Source of the DNA: Cryptomeria japonica
Lineage: Eukaryota; Streptophyta; Pinopsida; Cupressales; Cupressaceae
NCBI RefSeq assembly: GCF_030272615.1
Contig: NC_081405.1
Coordinates: 654,186,920 to 654,250,919 of the forward strand
Length of the DNA stretch: 64,000 nucleotides
Reading direction: 5' to 3'
Shown here piece by piece: positions 35,392 to 47,620 of this stretch. The first letter of the stretch is position 1; every line of letters begins with the position of its first letter. The translations under genes were made by a program, and so were the position numbers. Under the pieces are notes generated by a model. That model was not told where the DNA came from, did no database searches, and saw only the letters and a program-made list of their open reading frames with translations.

Positions 35392-36532
35392 TATTGGTAT
35401 TATGGATTACTTCATCATGTGTTGCATTGATTTTTTCTTTGAACTCAACACTAATCCTTTTAGAGGTCTATATTGTTGTTTTGGCACTCTGGTTATATTG
35501 GTTTATTGTTGAAATAGCACATTGTGGTCTCGACATGGTTAGTGGCTTATGCATAGTCACCGATATATGCTTCACTGATAGGTTATATTGTTCATTGAAA
35601 GTGATGATGACTTGTTATCATCTGGAGATCATTTGGTTATGTCAAAGACATGGATTGGATGTTTGAATTTGGTGTTTTGCTTATTGGTCTAATTGAGTTT
35701 ACATATTTGCCTTTACTGACAGATAGGTCTAGGTTATGGACTGGTACTTGATATCTATTCTAGATCAGCACAACACATTTTGGAAATGGTTTATTGATTG
35801 GATAATGTGTAAATGTATTGAACTGACATAGTGTATCACATCAAGACTTATTTGTATTTGATTTAATTCTAATATCTTTAGTGAGCTGACCTTAACATTT
35901 GGTCCTAGGTTTTGTATAAATGATTGTAAGATCTTATTGAAGATTAATCATTATGAGTGTGTGCAAATATTGAAGAGAGAAAATAAGTAGATCCTTGTGT
36001 GAATAATGCAAACATTATCTGAAGGTTGAAGGAAGGTTATGAAGGTGTCTAGCATTCATGGTTAGAGCTTAAACTGGTATTGAATCCAACATTGCAGATG
36101 CTATTCTAAAGCAATACATTATTATTGGATTTAACCATCCAATTGTAGTCAGTGTGACTCCTATTTTGTGATTGAGCAGTGAGCTCTAGGCGGTTGGCCT
36201 TTCTGCATGTGCAGACCCCATTTGTATACACTTACTATCTGTACTAGTATCATCTGATTATGGGTAAGGTTTCCCACCGTGGTATTTCCCCTTACTGGGT
36301 TTCCACGTCAAAATATCTGTGTCATGTGTTGTAAATGTCATTTCTCTTTCTATTTCATGCATTAAGTTATATCAGTACTGCTATAACTGTTAATCTATTT
36401 CACAGGCATTAAGTTTGTATTACTAGCACTAAGTTTCAAGTTGGATTAATTGGTTTTGAGTTATAATTTATTTAGAACTAGTTCACAACTGATTTACCCC
36501 ACTCTCTTAGTTGTCCTTCCTGGTTCCTAACA
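35392..36532 (+). repeat. A2 3' LTR
   Basis: This 1,141-bp LTR starts TATTGG (TGTTGG with G to A) and ends CCTAACA. It has a TATA-like TATAAAT at 35915-35921. It is the uninterrupted reference copy that shows where B split the 5' LTR. Confidence 0.94.
36485..36514 (+). promoter_or_regulatory. U5-end stem-loop, A2 3' LTR
   Basis: ACAACTGA (36485-36492) pairs with TTAGTTGT (36507-36514), an 8-bp stem with one G-U pair in RNA. Confidence 0.6.
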
Positions 36533-37168
36533 CAAATTAAGGAAGCATTGCAGATCGGAGGTAAAATACTTTCTACTATTTGCAACTTTTCATTATTTTT
36601 GGATTATATTGATAAGAAGAAGAAGGCAGAGCAGCAAGAGCACAAAGTTTTGAGTCCCATTAAATGATTCAGCAACCATTTTGGTAGAGTGGTTATTAAT
36701 ATACAATAGAAGCTAAAGGCTTTAGACATAGAGCATTTTAAGAGGACATCATCTTTGCAAAAATTATAAACACATCTTGTCCCTAAGTTACAAATTTTGC
36801 AGAGAGGCTACAAGGAAACTGGGGTATTTTTAGCTACACTGCAGATGAGCACACTTGATGCAATGGAGGAGCTTGCATACCAAATCAGGAAACATATTGA
36901 GATCACATGAGCACTTTTGGAAACTTGGGATAATGATTTGAAACTTTAGAAGTCTAACTTTGCAGATGTATTTCTTAAGATGACATTGTAAAAATTGTTG
37001 AACTCCTATATACATTTTTTTTTTGTAATGCAAATTCTGATGTATTTTGTACTCATATTTTTCATGTATTTTCTTACCTTCATCATTGCTATCAAAGGGA
37101 GAGTAATATGTCAGTCAAAATTTTGTATTTTTTTAAGCAATTGCTAAGAGGGAGTCATGTTATTTATT
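36533..37168 (+). pseudogene. C3 accessory ORF end and 3' flank
   Basis: After the decayed duplicate CAAAT the frame continues with KEALQIGG and a lysine-rich coiled stretch (DKKKKAEQQEH), then several stops, ending near 36960. The rest is noncoding with a purine run 'caaagggagag' near 37096. This resembles the C2 3' flank and suggests the C3 LTR is not far to the right. D' begins at 37169. The candidate target duplicate TTATT (37164-37168) should recur beyond the window. Confidence 0.6.
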
Positions 37169-37757
37169 TGTTAGACACAATGCACCACTAAGAGGGGGGT
37201 GAATCAATGGTTTTCAATCTTTTACCTTTAACTATCTTATGTGTGTATACCAGTTATCAGATCTAACTCAATGCATACTTACCAGTTAGAGGGGAGACTA
37301 ATCACAACTGCATTCACACATTAAGGGATGTCACATAACACTAGCATATATGAGGAAAACCCAAAATGGGAAAAACCTTGGTGAGAAATGTTGCTAGAGA
37401 CTACTGCTCCAATCCAACCTCCCAATAAATATTTGATTACAATGTTTAGGGCACCAACCCAAGGAGAACCAACCCAAGGAGCTACCACCCGTGCACTGAG
37501 ATACAACTCAGTGAATACAAAACATAATCATTTACAAATTAATAACCTTTCTACAAATGGATTTTGTGACACTTCTGCAAATCTCTCTGTTGGATCTTCT
37601 ATCCAGTTCATTGTCGGTTCTCCGCTAACCCTCACACTTCTGCAACCTTAGTCTTTGTTTCACTCTTGGCTATCCACCCTCTTCTCCTTCTCTATCGGTT
37701 CTGCTTTCTAGCAGTTCTGTTTTCTTTCTACCACACAACTTCTATCCACCACCGGTC
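37169..37757 (-). repeat. D' 3' LTR, first part
   Basis: It starts TGTTAGACACAATGCACC, closely like the D LTR start, and continues to the E insertion after CCACCGGTC. It resumes at 59498. Together the two parts give an LTR of about 2.3 kb, longer than that of D (1.7 kb), so D' is a related but distinct family. Confidence 0.82.
37184..37211 (-). promoter_or_regulatory. U5-end stem-loop, D' LTR
   Basis: ACCACTA (37184-37190) faces CAATGGT (37205-37211). In the sense RNA it forms seven pairs including G-U pairs around a C-rich loop. Confidence 0.5.
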
Positions 37758-39168
37758 TAATGAATAATGATGAACAACAAATACCCTAACTAGTACTGAG
37801 AGGGGGGGGTGAATCAGTACATACAAAAACTTCTCCACAACTTATCAAGTTAAAACAATGCTAATCGGTTGTCTTCATTAGTGAGCTTAACCATGGCAAT
37901 ACCGGTTAAACACAGTAAGACTTCAGACAACTTAAACCGGTAAAACTGAATACTTCAAATATCATTCAATACTTGATAACTACTTCACCCATAAACATAT
38001 GCATGTGGTATATCAGTAATACCATAACCATTAGCTCTGCATGCATAATCACCTAACCAAATAATACTTAATCATCACATTAAAAATGCACAACTCATGA
38101 CACACAAATTTTTCACATGGAAACCCAAATGGGAAAAACTACGGTGGGGATGAATACCCAAAAGCTTGTTTTGAACTCTTTTGAAGCTTGCTCTATTAGG
38201 ATCCTAGTCTGGTTAAAGACTTTACAATAAGGTTCTGCTAGGAATCGATCCCATTAAAGATCACCTGGTTAAGGGATGGATATATACCCTATTAAAGGTT
38301 GAAACCCTATTAAAGGTTATCTCGCTAGAGGATTTAAAGAACTCAATGAACTTGAGTCACCTGGTTAGAGGATTTACAGTAAGCCTGTTAAAGCTACTCG
38401 GAAAAGGGATTTTCCTTCTGTTGAAATGGTTAGAAGACAACAGGTAAAACTCTGATCTGATAACAACACTATATGCTAAGGCAGATCCTTTTCAGTTCCT
38501 CTACTCTGCAATCACACTCTGTAGTTTTCACTCATTGGTCTGGCAAGTATATCATCACTTAGATGTACACACAACTTTTGCTAACAAAAAACAATATCAG
38601 AACTCATCAACCTTATAGACAAGAATTAGGTCGGTAACATAAACCCTAAACCCTATGTATTTTAGGTTTACAATTACAAGCAGTCCAATCCTGACCGTCA
38701 AACACTTTACATAGAATGAAACAATCTCAAATAGATCACAAGTCATTATACATCATCCATTCTTCACCGCACATAAAAATCAATAACCCATCACACTTTC
38801 TTCTCATACCGCTAAGAAGAATGTTCATTCCCGAGGTAGACATTTAATGCAGCCGATCTTCACATGCAAGATTCTCAAGGAAATCCTTTACGTGGAGAAA
38901 ACTGACATGGCATCTCAATCTCATCCTTATGTCTTAGCTAACTCAAAACACCCTCGGTTACACCGCACAAAGCATACCAGAAACCCAAAAACTAAATAGA
39001 GACTACCAACTGGTAGTAACACTTAGTGAACCCCGACATCGGTCCACTCCATCTCGGTTGACCAAAATTGCTTCCAATCATCATATCGGTGCATACCAGT
39101 ATACCTTCTTGAGCACATATTGACATCAATGACAACATACTTTATCACCGCTTCATCATATGCCAACA
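37758..39168 (-). repeat. E 3' LTR (left copy)
   Basis: It starts TAATGAATAATG (TGATGA with G to A) and ends ATGCCAACA. It matches the right copy, including the 'gttcattcccgagg' site near 38833 that is split by C2 in the right copy. Confidence 0.92.
37793..37820 (-). promoter_or_regulatory. U5-end stem-loop, E 3' LTR
   Basis: GTACTGA (37793-37799) and TCAGTAC (37814-37820) form a perfect 7-bp stem around a run of G on this strand. Confidence 0.6.
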
Positions 39169-39420
39169 CTCTCCCCCTTTGGCATTGATGGAAATACTCA
39201 ATGTATCATTGCTTAGTATATGTACCATGCTCAATAAAATATACGATTTGTCATATACCAGTTCAAAGATCATGACCACCACCATCTTCTGGACTAGTCA
39301 GTGTGTACTATGCCATATATCTTCATCATCAGATATCTTCTTCCCCTTTGACAACAATGCCAAAGTGGAGGCACAACCTTCCAAACTCCACTATGTTGCT
39401 CCCCCTATGGAGTAGCATCC
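39169..39420 (-). other. E polypurine tract cluster
   Basis: Pyrimidine runs ctctcccccttt (39169-39180, next to the LTR), cttcccctttg (about 39341) and gctccccctat (about 39400) are purine on the element strand. Confidence 0.7.
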
Positions 39421-39483
39421 TTCAACACATCAATCTTGAAAGATTTGTCATTGTAATACCTGACTGATGTGGAGCACACATCT

Positions 39484-42400
39484 TTAGTTTACTTCATGAA
39501 CGGGCAAAACCCTTGATTCACCTCTAAAATAGGTAAATGTAGTCTTCGGTAAGGGCTTAGTGAATATGTCTGCTAGCTGCTCCTTACTAGAAACATGTTG
39601 TAATATGACCTCTATGTTTTGAACCTTCTCTCTCAAGAAATGATACTTGAGCTCAATGTGCTTAGTTCTAGCATGCAATACCAGATTCTTGGAAATATTG
39701 ATTGCACTAGTATTGTCATAGAAAATACTCACCGGTTCAGATATAGGTACTTTGAAGCCATTTAGTACATGCTTCATCCTACTTTAGTTGTAGACTGAGA
39801 AATACAGATCTGCTTCTTGCTTCTCCAGGAGACTAGTCTTCCCAAGGAAGAATGGTCCACCAATTGTTCTCTTTTGTTCATCCACATTACCTGCCCAATC
39901 TACATTGGTAAACAATTTGAGATTAAAATCGTCATTGTATGGATACCACAATCCATAGTCAATAGTCCCTCCCAGGTATCTAAGAATCCTCTTGACCACT
40001 ACCAAGTGATATTCTCTTGGACTCTTCTGAAAATGATCTAGTATGCCCACTCCATGAGAAATATCTGGTCTACTGTGCACCACATAGTGCAGCTTACTGA
40101 TCATTGACCGGTACTCCTTCTCATTCACCAATGTTGAATCATCTTCCTTAGTCAATTTACAGCAGATCACCATCAATGTACCAACCAGTTTGCTCTCCTC
40201 CATGCAAAAGGTCTTCAATACCTCTTTGACATACTTGGATTGGGTAATAAAGATACCCTCTTTCATTTGTTGAATCTGTAAACCAATGAAGAACTTTATC
40301 TCTCCAATCAGACACATCTCAAACTCTTTCTCATTTCATCTGCAAATGCATGGCTCATTTCATCATCTCCTCTAAAGATTATGTCATCTACAAATACTTC
40401 ACAGATCAGAATTTGATCACCTTCAGATTTCAGGTATATGTTACTGTCCTCACTTGTTCTCTGAAATCCTATTTTCACAAGATGAGAGTGTAACCATTCA
40501 AACCATTCCCTTGGTGCTTGTTTCAATCCATACAGGGCCTTGTGTAATCTACACACCATGTTACTATTTTATGATAAGGCAAACCCATCTGGTTGCTCAA
40601 TATACACTTCCTCTTCTAGGATTCCATTCAAGAATGCAAACTTCACATCCATTTGGTATACCTTAAATCCATTGAATACTACAGATGCAAGTAGCATTCA
40701 GACACCTTCCAGTCTAGCCATAGGAGCAAAGGTTTATCCATAGTATTCTCCCTCTTCCTGAGCATATCCCTTGCATACAAGTCTTGCCTTGTTCCTTACA
40801 ACTATGCCTTCTTCATTCAACTTATTCCTGAAGACCCATTTGGTACCTATGACATTCTTGTGTTTAGGTCCGGGTACCAAAGACCATGTTGCATTCTTTT
40901 CTATCTGGTCTAGCTCCTCTTCCATTGCCTTAATCCAGTCTTCATTTGTAAGTGCCTCTCTAGTGGTCTTAGGCTCAAATTCAGAAATCATGCAAGAGTT
41001 ATCTTTCACCTTTCTTCTTGTGAGTATCCCTGCATCTTTATCTCCTATGATCTACTTTGGATAATGATGTAGTTTCACATATCTAGGAATGACTCTAGCT
41101 GGTTCTGCTTGCTTTTCCTATTCTTCTTCACTTCTTCTTCCTCACCTACTACAACTTCTACCAGTATAGGAGCATTGAGGTCTTTACTTGTTTCTTTCTT
41201 AACCAGTTCCCTAAAGGCTACACCTAGTTCATCTTCCACTTTCTCACTGCAGGTTTCCTTAGGTTCCTTAGGGGATTCATCAACCCTGATATTGATACTC
41301 TCAACAATTTTCCGTGTTCTATTGTTGTAGCACTTGAGAGCTTTTCTCTTAGTGGAATATCCCAAAAATATTCCTTCATCACATCTAGCATCAAACTTGC
41401 TCAGATGCTCACCTCTCTTGATGTAACACTTACTACCAAATACTTTAAAATAACTCATAGTGGGAGTCTTCCCAGTCCAATACTCATAAGGGGTTTTATC
41501 TTTACCTTTATTGATGAGTACCCAGTTCATAGTATAGACTGCAGTGCTCACCGCTTCTCTCCAAAAAGTGTGAGAAACCTTTCCTTGGATCAGCATAGTT
41601 CTGGCGGCTTCAACTACAGTCTTGTTATTACTTTCTAATATGCCATTCTGTTGTGGTGTCCTTGGGGCAGACAACTGCCTCTTGATACCATTCTCTTGAC
41701 ATTACTTATTGAATTCATTGAAAGTGAATTCACCTCCTTGATCAGTTCTAAGACACTTTATCTTTTGACCACTTTCCTTCTCTACTAATGCTCTAAAGGC
41801 TTTGAACTTTCCAGACGCCTCAGACTTGTCTTTCAAGAATGTGACCCACATCATTCTTTAGCAATCATAGTAAGAATCATGAAATACCTATCTCCCTGAA
41901 TACTTCTAGTTTTCATAGGACCAGAGAAATCAGTATGCACAAGATCGAGTAAGTTCTCTACTGAAAAAGACTTACCTTTGAAAGTTGAGGAAGACATCTT
42001 CCCAAGTTGACATTCTCTGAACAAATAATTCTCTGGTTTGTTCAGCAAAGGCAATCCTCTTACTACCTTGATCTTACTAGCCTTTACAATATTATCAAAG
42101 TTCATATGATAAAGTATCCTATGCCATATCCAACTATCATCAAACTTCGCCATCAGACACCGACTAATCTTGGCATTCAGCTGAAACAAGTTACCTCTAG
42201 TCTGCTTATTGGTGGCAATAAATTCACCACTCTTTCCAATTATACTACAGACTCCACCTTTGAACTCCAGAATGAGTCCTTTATCATTTAGCTAAGCAAC
42301 ACTCAATAGGTTATGCTTAAGACCTTCTACCCAGTAGAGATCATCCGCATTGCTCTTTCCATTCAGTGAGATGGATCCTTTTCCTTTTACCAAGCATGGT
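39484..42400 (-). pseudogene. E pol: integrase, reverse transcriptase, RNase H
   Basis: Read right to left. The pre-integrase region is in 41851-42189 (SWIWHRILYHMNF, CQLGKMSS). The integrase core has HTDFSGPMKTRS, and its C-terminal part (41075-41674) has SAPRTPQQNGILE, FGSKCYIKRG and a glutamate-rich linker. RT runs from 41009 (WSLVPGPKHKNVIGTKWVF) through LYGLKQAPREW with active site FVDD (about 40384-40395), then RPDIS and RILRYLGGTIDYGLWYP (39784-40317). RNase H ends with DIFTKPLPKTTFTY (39484-39777). At least four frame changes and several stops break it. Confidence 0.88.
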
Positions 42401-43530
42401 GCATCGTTGCCAAACCGAACAACACCTCCATCATATTCTTCTAGAGACAAAAACTTCCCTGGTTACCAGTCATGTGGTGAGAACAACCACTATCAATAAT
42501 CCACTCATTAGAGTTGTCAATGTGAGAGACAAGTGCTTTCTTGTTAGACACTTCTTCCTTTATAGCTACAAACACTATTTCCTCATTCTTTTCATCCTCA
42601 GATTCTTCATCAGTGACACCTTCATCCACTACAACAAGACAATTTCTTCTATTTCCTCCTTTATACTTTCTAAAACTCTTTGGTTTATCCTTATTGTCAT
42701 TGTTAGGATAGTTAACAGCTATATGTCCTATCTTATTGTAGGAAAAACATTTTAAAGGAAGCTTACCTTTGTATTTTCCAGTGCCTTTTGGAAGTCTCTT
42801 GGCAAGAAGATCTTCAAACTCCATCAGAATCTCTTCATCATCCATATCTCTACATTTCCTGGATTCATAGCTGGTACTTACTTCTTTTCCTTTTTTGGTT
42901 GGTATAGCAGATGCTCTAAAGGCTGACTCAGTCTTCTGAACACTGCCATCATAGCTATTCAACTGTCAACTTTGCAATGATAGAGTCTAAAGATACCTTG
43001 GTTTTGTCAATAGACCTTAGCTCCTAAATAGTAGCAACTCTGATTGCATAGACCAGTAACAATGATCTCAAAAATTTACTGACAATGGTGGCATCTTCAT
43101 TTGTTCCACCAATGATCTTGATATCTCCAGCCACAGTCTTGATCCTTATGCCATATTTCTAAATGGTTTTAACATCAACCATCCTCATGTCTTCAAATTT
43201 TCCTCTAAGGCTCTCTTCCTTATCTTGCTTTCCATGCTCATCATCACTATAAATAGTTTCCAATGTGTCCCATACATCCTTAGGAGTGTCCTTATCTTGT
43301 ACATCAATGAACTCAATATCAAACAAATTGCTAATAACGGCTTCCATGACTTGCCCATTTTCCTGAATCTCTCTTTTCTGATCATCGGTTAGAGTGCTAG
43401 TGGGGATTACATAGACATTCTCAACATAGCTCCAGTGTTGAGTACCCAAACTCTTGATATAGATCTTCATTCTATCCTTCCATATTTTGAAGTTATCTCT
43501 ATTTAACTTAGGACCTTCCCTCTTCATCAT
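42401..43530 (-). pseudogene. E gag and protease motif
   Basis: The ATG at 43528-43530 starts the gag domain (KLNRDNFKIWKDRMKIYIKSLG ... DVWDTLETIY). After a gap with stops the second block (42441-42962) has a CCHC knuckle in which the second and last Cys are Tyr (CFSYNKIGHIAVNY), both G-to-A changes. It then has a basic region, an acidic region and the intact protease motif DSGCSHHMTG (about 42463-42492). The break between the blocks is a frame change. Confidence 0.87.
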
Positions 43531-43587
43531 TAAGGCATGATCTTTTACCTCAAGCAGTTAAACTTATATCACCGAGGACCTGCAGTA

Positions 43588-43601
43588 GTTCTGATACCAA
43601 T
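43588..43601 (-). other. E primer-binding site
   Basis: The element strand reads ATTGGTATCAGAAC next to the LTR start at 43602. It is the methionine-tRNA type site. Confidence 0.87.
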
Positions 43602-44658
43602 TGATGAATAATGATAAACAACAAATACCCTAACTAGTACTAAGAGGGGGCAGGTGAATCAGTACATACAAAAACTTCTCCACAACTTATCAAGTTAAAA
43701 CAATGCTAACCAGTTGTCTTCATTACTGAACTTAACCATGGCAATATAGGTTAAATATAGTAAGACTTCAAACAACTTAAACTGGTAAAATTGAATACTT
43801 CAAATATCATTCAATACTTGATAACTACTTCACCCATAAACATATGCATGTGGTGTATCAGTAATACCATAACCATTAGCTCTGCATGCATAATCACCTA
43901 AACAAAGAATACTTAATCATCACATGAAAAATGCACAACTCATGACACACAGATTTTTCATGTGGAAACCCAAATGGGAAAAACCATGGTGGGGATGAAT
44001 ACCCACAAGCTTGTTTTGAACTCTTTTGAAGCTCGCTCTGTTAGGAGCCTAGTCCGGTTAAAGACTTTACAATAAGGTTCTGCTAGGAACCGATCTTGTT
44101 AAAGATCACCTGATTAAGGGATGGCTATATACCCTGTTAAAGGTTACCTTGCTAGAGGATTTAAAGACCTTAATGAACTTGAGTCACCTTGTTAGAGGAT
44201 TTATAGTAAGCCGGTTAAAGCTACTCGACAAAGGGATTTTCCTTTTGTTGAAATGGTTAGAAGACAATAGGTAAAACTCTGATATGATAACAACACTATA
44301 TGCTAAGGTAGATCCTTTTTCAGTTCCTCTACTCTGCAATCACACTCTATAGTTTTCACTCACTGTTCTGGCAAGTATCTCATCACTTGGGTACACACAC
44401 AACTTTTGCCAACATAAAATAATATCAAAACTCATCGACCTTATAGACAAGAATTAGGTCGGTAACATAAACCCTAAACCCTAAGTATTTTAGGTTTTCA
44501 ACTATAAGCGGTCCAATCCTAACCGTCAAACACTTTACATAGAATGAAATAATCTCAAATAGATCACATTTCATTCTGCATCAACCATTATTCACTGCAC
44601 ATAGAAATCAGTAACCCATCATGCTTTCTTCTCATACCGATAAGAAGAATGTTCATTC
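43602..44658 (-). repeat. E 5' LTR, first part
   Basis: It starts TGATGAATAATG and matches the left copy until GTTCATTC. CATTC (44654-44658) is the left duplicate of C2. Confidence 0.92.
43637..43665 (-). promoter_or_regulatory. U5-end stem-loop, E 5' LTR
   Basis: GTACTAA (43637-43643) faces TCAGTAC (43659-43665), seven pairs in sense RNA with one G-U pair. Confidence 0.55.
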
Positions 44659-45450
44659 TATTGGAAAATGCACACTCCAATGAGATATTGTAGGTGATTG
44701 AAGGTATTGTCCTTGATGGCAACCTTGCAATCATGTGATATCGGTAGGCAGACACCGACATCGGCACAGACAGACTCTACACTGGCATACAGAACACTGG
44801 CACCCAAAAGAACACTGCTACCCTGGCCGACAACAATTTTGTATTAATGTATTTTGTAATTAATTGTAAAATCTTTTGTAAGATGATATGGCGGATTGTA
44901 ATATGACTCATATATGTATGATATCATTGTAGATCATTTTGTAAGAGGTAGGATGTGAAATATGAATAGAAGGTAGTAGACCTATTATGTGAATTATTGG
45001 ATAAGGGTTTATGTATGTAGCAGAGCTTAAACTGGTATTGAATTTGGCATAGCAGATGATAATTTGAAGCAGTACAAGACATTGGATTAGTATAATCCAT
45101 TTTTGTAAGTTAGTGTGACTTCTTTTGTAATTGAGCAGTGAGATCTAGGCACTTGGCCTTCCTGCATGTGCAGGCCCCTATTGTAGCAATAATATTCCCT
45201 TATTTGCCAGTAAGTGAATATTGTGGGTCACAAATCCCACCGAGGTTTTTCACACACCGGATTTCCTCGTTAAAACATTGTGTTATGGTGTGTTTTTCAT
45301 GTTGTGGTTGTTATTCTTATTTTCTACATTATTTCTGGTTTACCGGTACACAGTTTTAATATGCTTTTCATGTTATAAGTTAAGAAAATATTATTACCAG
45401 TTACATACTGATTCACCCCCCCCCTCTCAGTATCTTTGGGAATCCTAACA
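44659..45450 (+). repeat. C2 5' LTR
   Basis: It starts TATTGGAAAATG (TGTTGG with G to A) and ends ATCCTAACA directly before the primer site. It pairs with 58359-59149 and with the solo LTR at 2944-3734. Confidence 0.93.
45405..45433 (+). promoter_or_regulatory. U5-end stem-loop, C2 5' LTR
   Basis: ATACTGA (45405-45411) and TCAGTAT (45427-45433) form a perfect 7-bp stem with a 15-base loop containing nine or ten C, 17 bases before the LTR end. Confidence 0.6.
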
Positions 45451-45464
45451 ATTGGTATCAGAGC
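45451..45464 (+). other. C2 primer-binding site
   Basis: ATTGGTATCAGAGC directly after the LTR. Confidence 0.92.
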
Positions 45465-45521
45465 CCGGTTCTCTATTTTCAGAAGCCTAACAACTTGAGG
45501 AAGATCTTGACACTGGTAGAG

Positions 45522-46526
45522 ATGGAAAACTTTAGAAAGCAATTAGAAACAACTCTTTTAGACTATGATCCAAAAAAGGTGAAGAATATCAAACTTGAGG
45601 ATGATCTAAAGGCTGCTTAGGATATCATTCAAGCACTTCAAGAAAATTACACTATAGCAAGGAATAAAAGAAGAGAACTTTGTGAGAAGATGCAGAAAGA
45701 GGAAGATGAAAAGGAAACTCTTAATGATTTGGTAAACAAGATAAGACAAGAAATCATTACAACAAAGAATGAGATGCAAGATATGACTATGAGATTCTGT
45801 AAAGAAATTGAAGATAGAAAGAATAATGAAGAAGAGTTGGTTAGAAGACTAAATGATGCTAGAAATAAAAACACAAGACTCAGTCATGAAAATGATATGT
45901 TGAAGATAGATCTGATGCATACACAAAATGATAGAACTGAACTCATGAGATACAAAGGAATCTTGGAGAATGAACTAACTACTGCAAATCAACACAAGGA
46001 GAAATTCAAGAAAAGTTTAGAAGAACTTGGTGACATGCTGAAGAATCAGAAACCTAATGGTGATACAAATGGCCTTGGTTTTGAAACTGGTGAAAGCTCT
46101 GGTACTGCAAACACTCATGATCATAGCAAACCGGTAAGACAATCTAATGCTTACAAATTCAATGGGAAATGCTTTAACTATAAAAAGTATGGTCATAGAG
46201 AAAATCAATGTAGATCTAGAAATTATCGGAACACTAATACACCCACCGGTCAATGTTCTAAATGCAACAAATTTGGTCATAACTCAGAAAATTGCAAAAT
46301 GAATGTAAGATGTTATGTTTGTGGAAGATTTGGACACTTATCTAATCAATGCAGAACACATACCGGCATAGGATATGGGAAAGCTATTCATAAAAACAAT
46401 GTGACTTGTTATGATTGTAACAAAATTGGACATATTGCAAAATTCTATAGAAGCAAGTCCCCACCAACAAATAACAAAGGTTCTAGTTTGAAAGGTAAAG
46501 AAAAGGTTGAAGAGGTAAATCAATAA
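45522..46526 (+). pseudogene. C2 gag-like protein with four zinc knuckles
   Basis: The ATG at 45522 opens a frame of 334 codons with a single internal TAG (45618-45620). The N-terminal two thirds are a long coiled coil (for example EEELVRRLNDARNKNTRLSHENDMLKIDLMHTQNDR). The C-terminal third has four CCHC-type knuckles starting at about codons 217, 245, 264 and 296. The second (CSKCNKFGHNSENC) and third (CYVCGRFGHLSNQC) are intact. The first and fourth each have one Cys replaced by Tyr. The classical copia gag N-domain of A2, D and E is not seen here. The role is presumably RNA binding and particle formation. Confidence 0.85.
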
Positions 46527-46800
46527 TTCTCAAATCAATGGATCAGAAAGTCAGATTGAAATGTTGAAGGGAATACCCCTCCACCAATAGAACAAAGTAT
46601 CAATCCATCGACAAGAGACTCTTCATCTAACTAAAGGAAAATCCTTTGGGGGTGTAGCAACAAAATGAAAAACATGCTATTATTCCCTCGGTTGATGGTG
46701 AGAAGTTGAAATTACTTTTATACTGGCAGATGAGTTAAGTTGTGACTTAACTAGTGAGCATTTAATGTGGTAGTTGGAGAAAATAACATTATAAAGCAAG
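46527..46800 (+). other. Junction between C2 gag and the gypsy element G
   Basis: For about 100 bases the sequence still reads as the post-gag part of C2 (IRKSD and PPPIEQSINPS in the gag frame), then has stops. At about 46800 it changes to gypsy gag coding sequence. I see no LTR, primer site or target duplicate at this edge. Confidence 0.6.
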
Positions 46801-46804
46801 TGTT

Positions 46805-47620
46805 TTGGCCCCTTTTTCATTCATCGAGCATTCAAACCTTCTAAGATCAATGGCCTCCACATGGTGGAAACAGGAGGAATTCAAGTGTGGACTCACTGCA
46901 GACACCCTCACATGGGAAATCTTCATAGAGAGGTTTAGAGAGAGGTACCTGTCAGAGCACTTTAGGCAGCATAGGATCGATGAGTTCCACGACCTCCAAC
47001 AGAAGGGTCTCTCAGTGACCCAGTATGAGGGCAAGTTTATTGAGCTCCTACCTTATGTAGATTACTTGAAGGATGAGAAGCTGCTCGTCAACCGATTTAT
47101 CAGGGGACTTAATGCCAGGATAGAAAGACCGGTGAGGATGGCCACTCCAGGAAGCCTTCAGGTTGCCATGGAGAAGGCCCTTATAGCCGAGGAGATTCAG
47201 ATTGGGCCACATGACATGAGGGATCGGTTCCAGAACCAAAACTCGACACCCCAGTCTTTTGGGTTTCAGAAACCCCATTGGAAAGGCAACCGCAGAAATG
47301 CATCGGGGTCCTATAAACCCCCTCCTCCACAGTAGTCATAGAAAAGTTAGAGACAAAGGTCCCCTCAGGGATAGTAGGGCTCTAGGCCCAAGTAGTGGTA
47401 GTCACAAGGTCCTAGGTGTGACCAAAGAGCATAGGGTACATACACACCCCTAGCATGGGCTCAACAGTCCTCCAGGGGTGGGTACAGTGGTTCTAGCCAG
47501 ACAGGTGGGCATCCTTTCTCCAGGCCTCAGGGTCCACAGTCCTAGGCACGCGATGCTTGCTTCACATGTGGAGCCATGGGGCACATGGCGAGAGAGTGTC
47601 CATAGGGTCAAATGACAGGA
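46805..47620 (+). pseudogene. G gag, 5'-truncated
   Basis: It enters mid-domain at LLRSMASTWWKQEEF and runs through the Ty3 gag core (WEIFIERFRERYLSEHFRQHRIDEFHDLQQKGLSVTQYEGKFIELLPYV and LVNRFIRGLN), then a Gln/Pro-rich linker with eight TAG stops in 102 bases (47333-47434). It ends with the intact CCHC knuckle CFTCGAMGHMAREC (about 47551-47592). All of it is in the same frame as pol. Gln-rich linkers use many CAG codons, which explains the cluster of TAG. No start codon belongs to it here, as the N-terminus is lost. Confidence 0.88.

Larger units (their letters stand above)
16951..36532 (+). mobile_element. A2: complete Sirevirus-type copia retrotransposon, split by element B
   Basis: It has a 5' LTR (16951-18026 plus 30717-30780), primer site, gag, pol, a 3' region with a tandem duplication, and a 3' LTR (35392-36532). 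Without B it is 6.9 kb. It interrupts the C3 accessory ORF, which resumes at 36533. It is the same family as A1. Confidence 0.93.
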
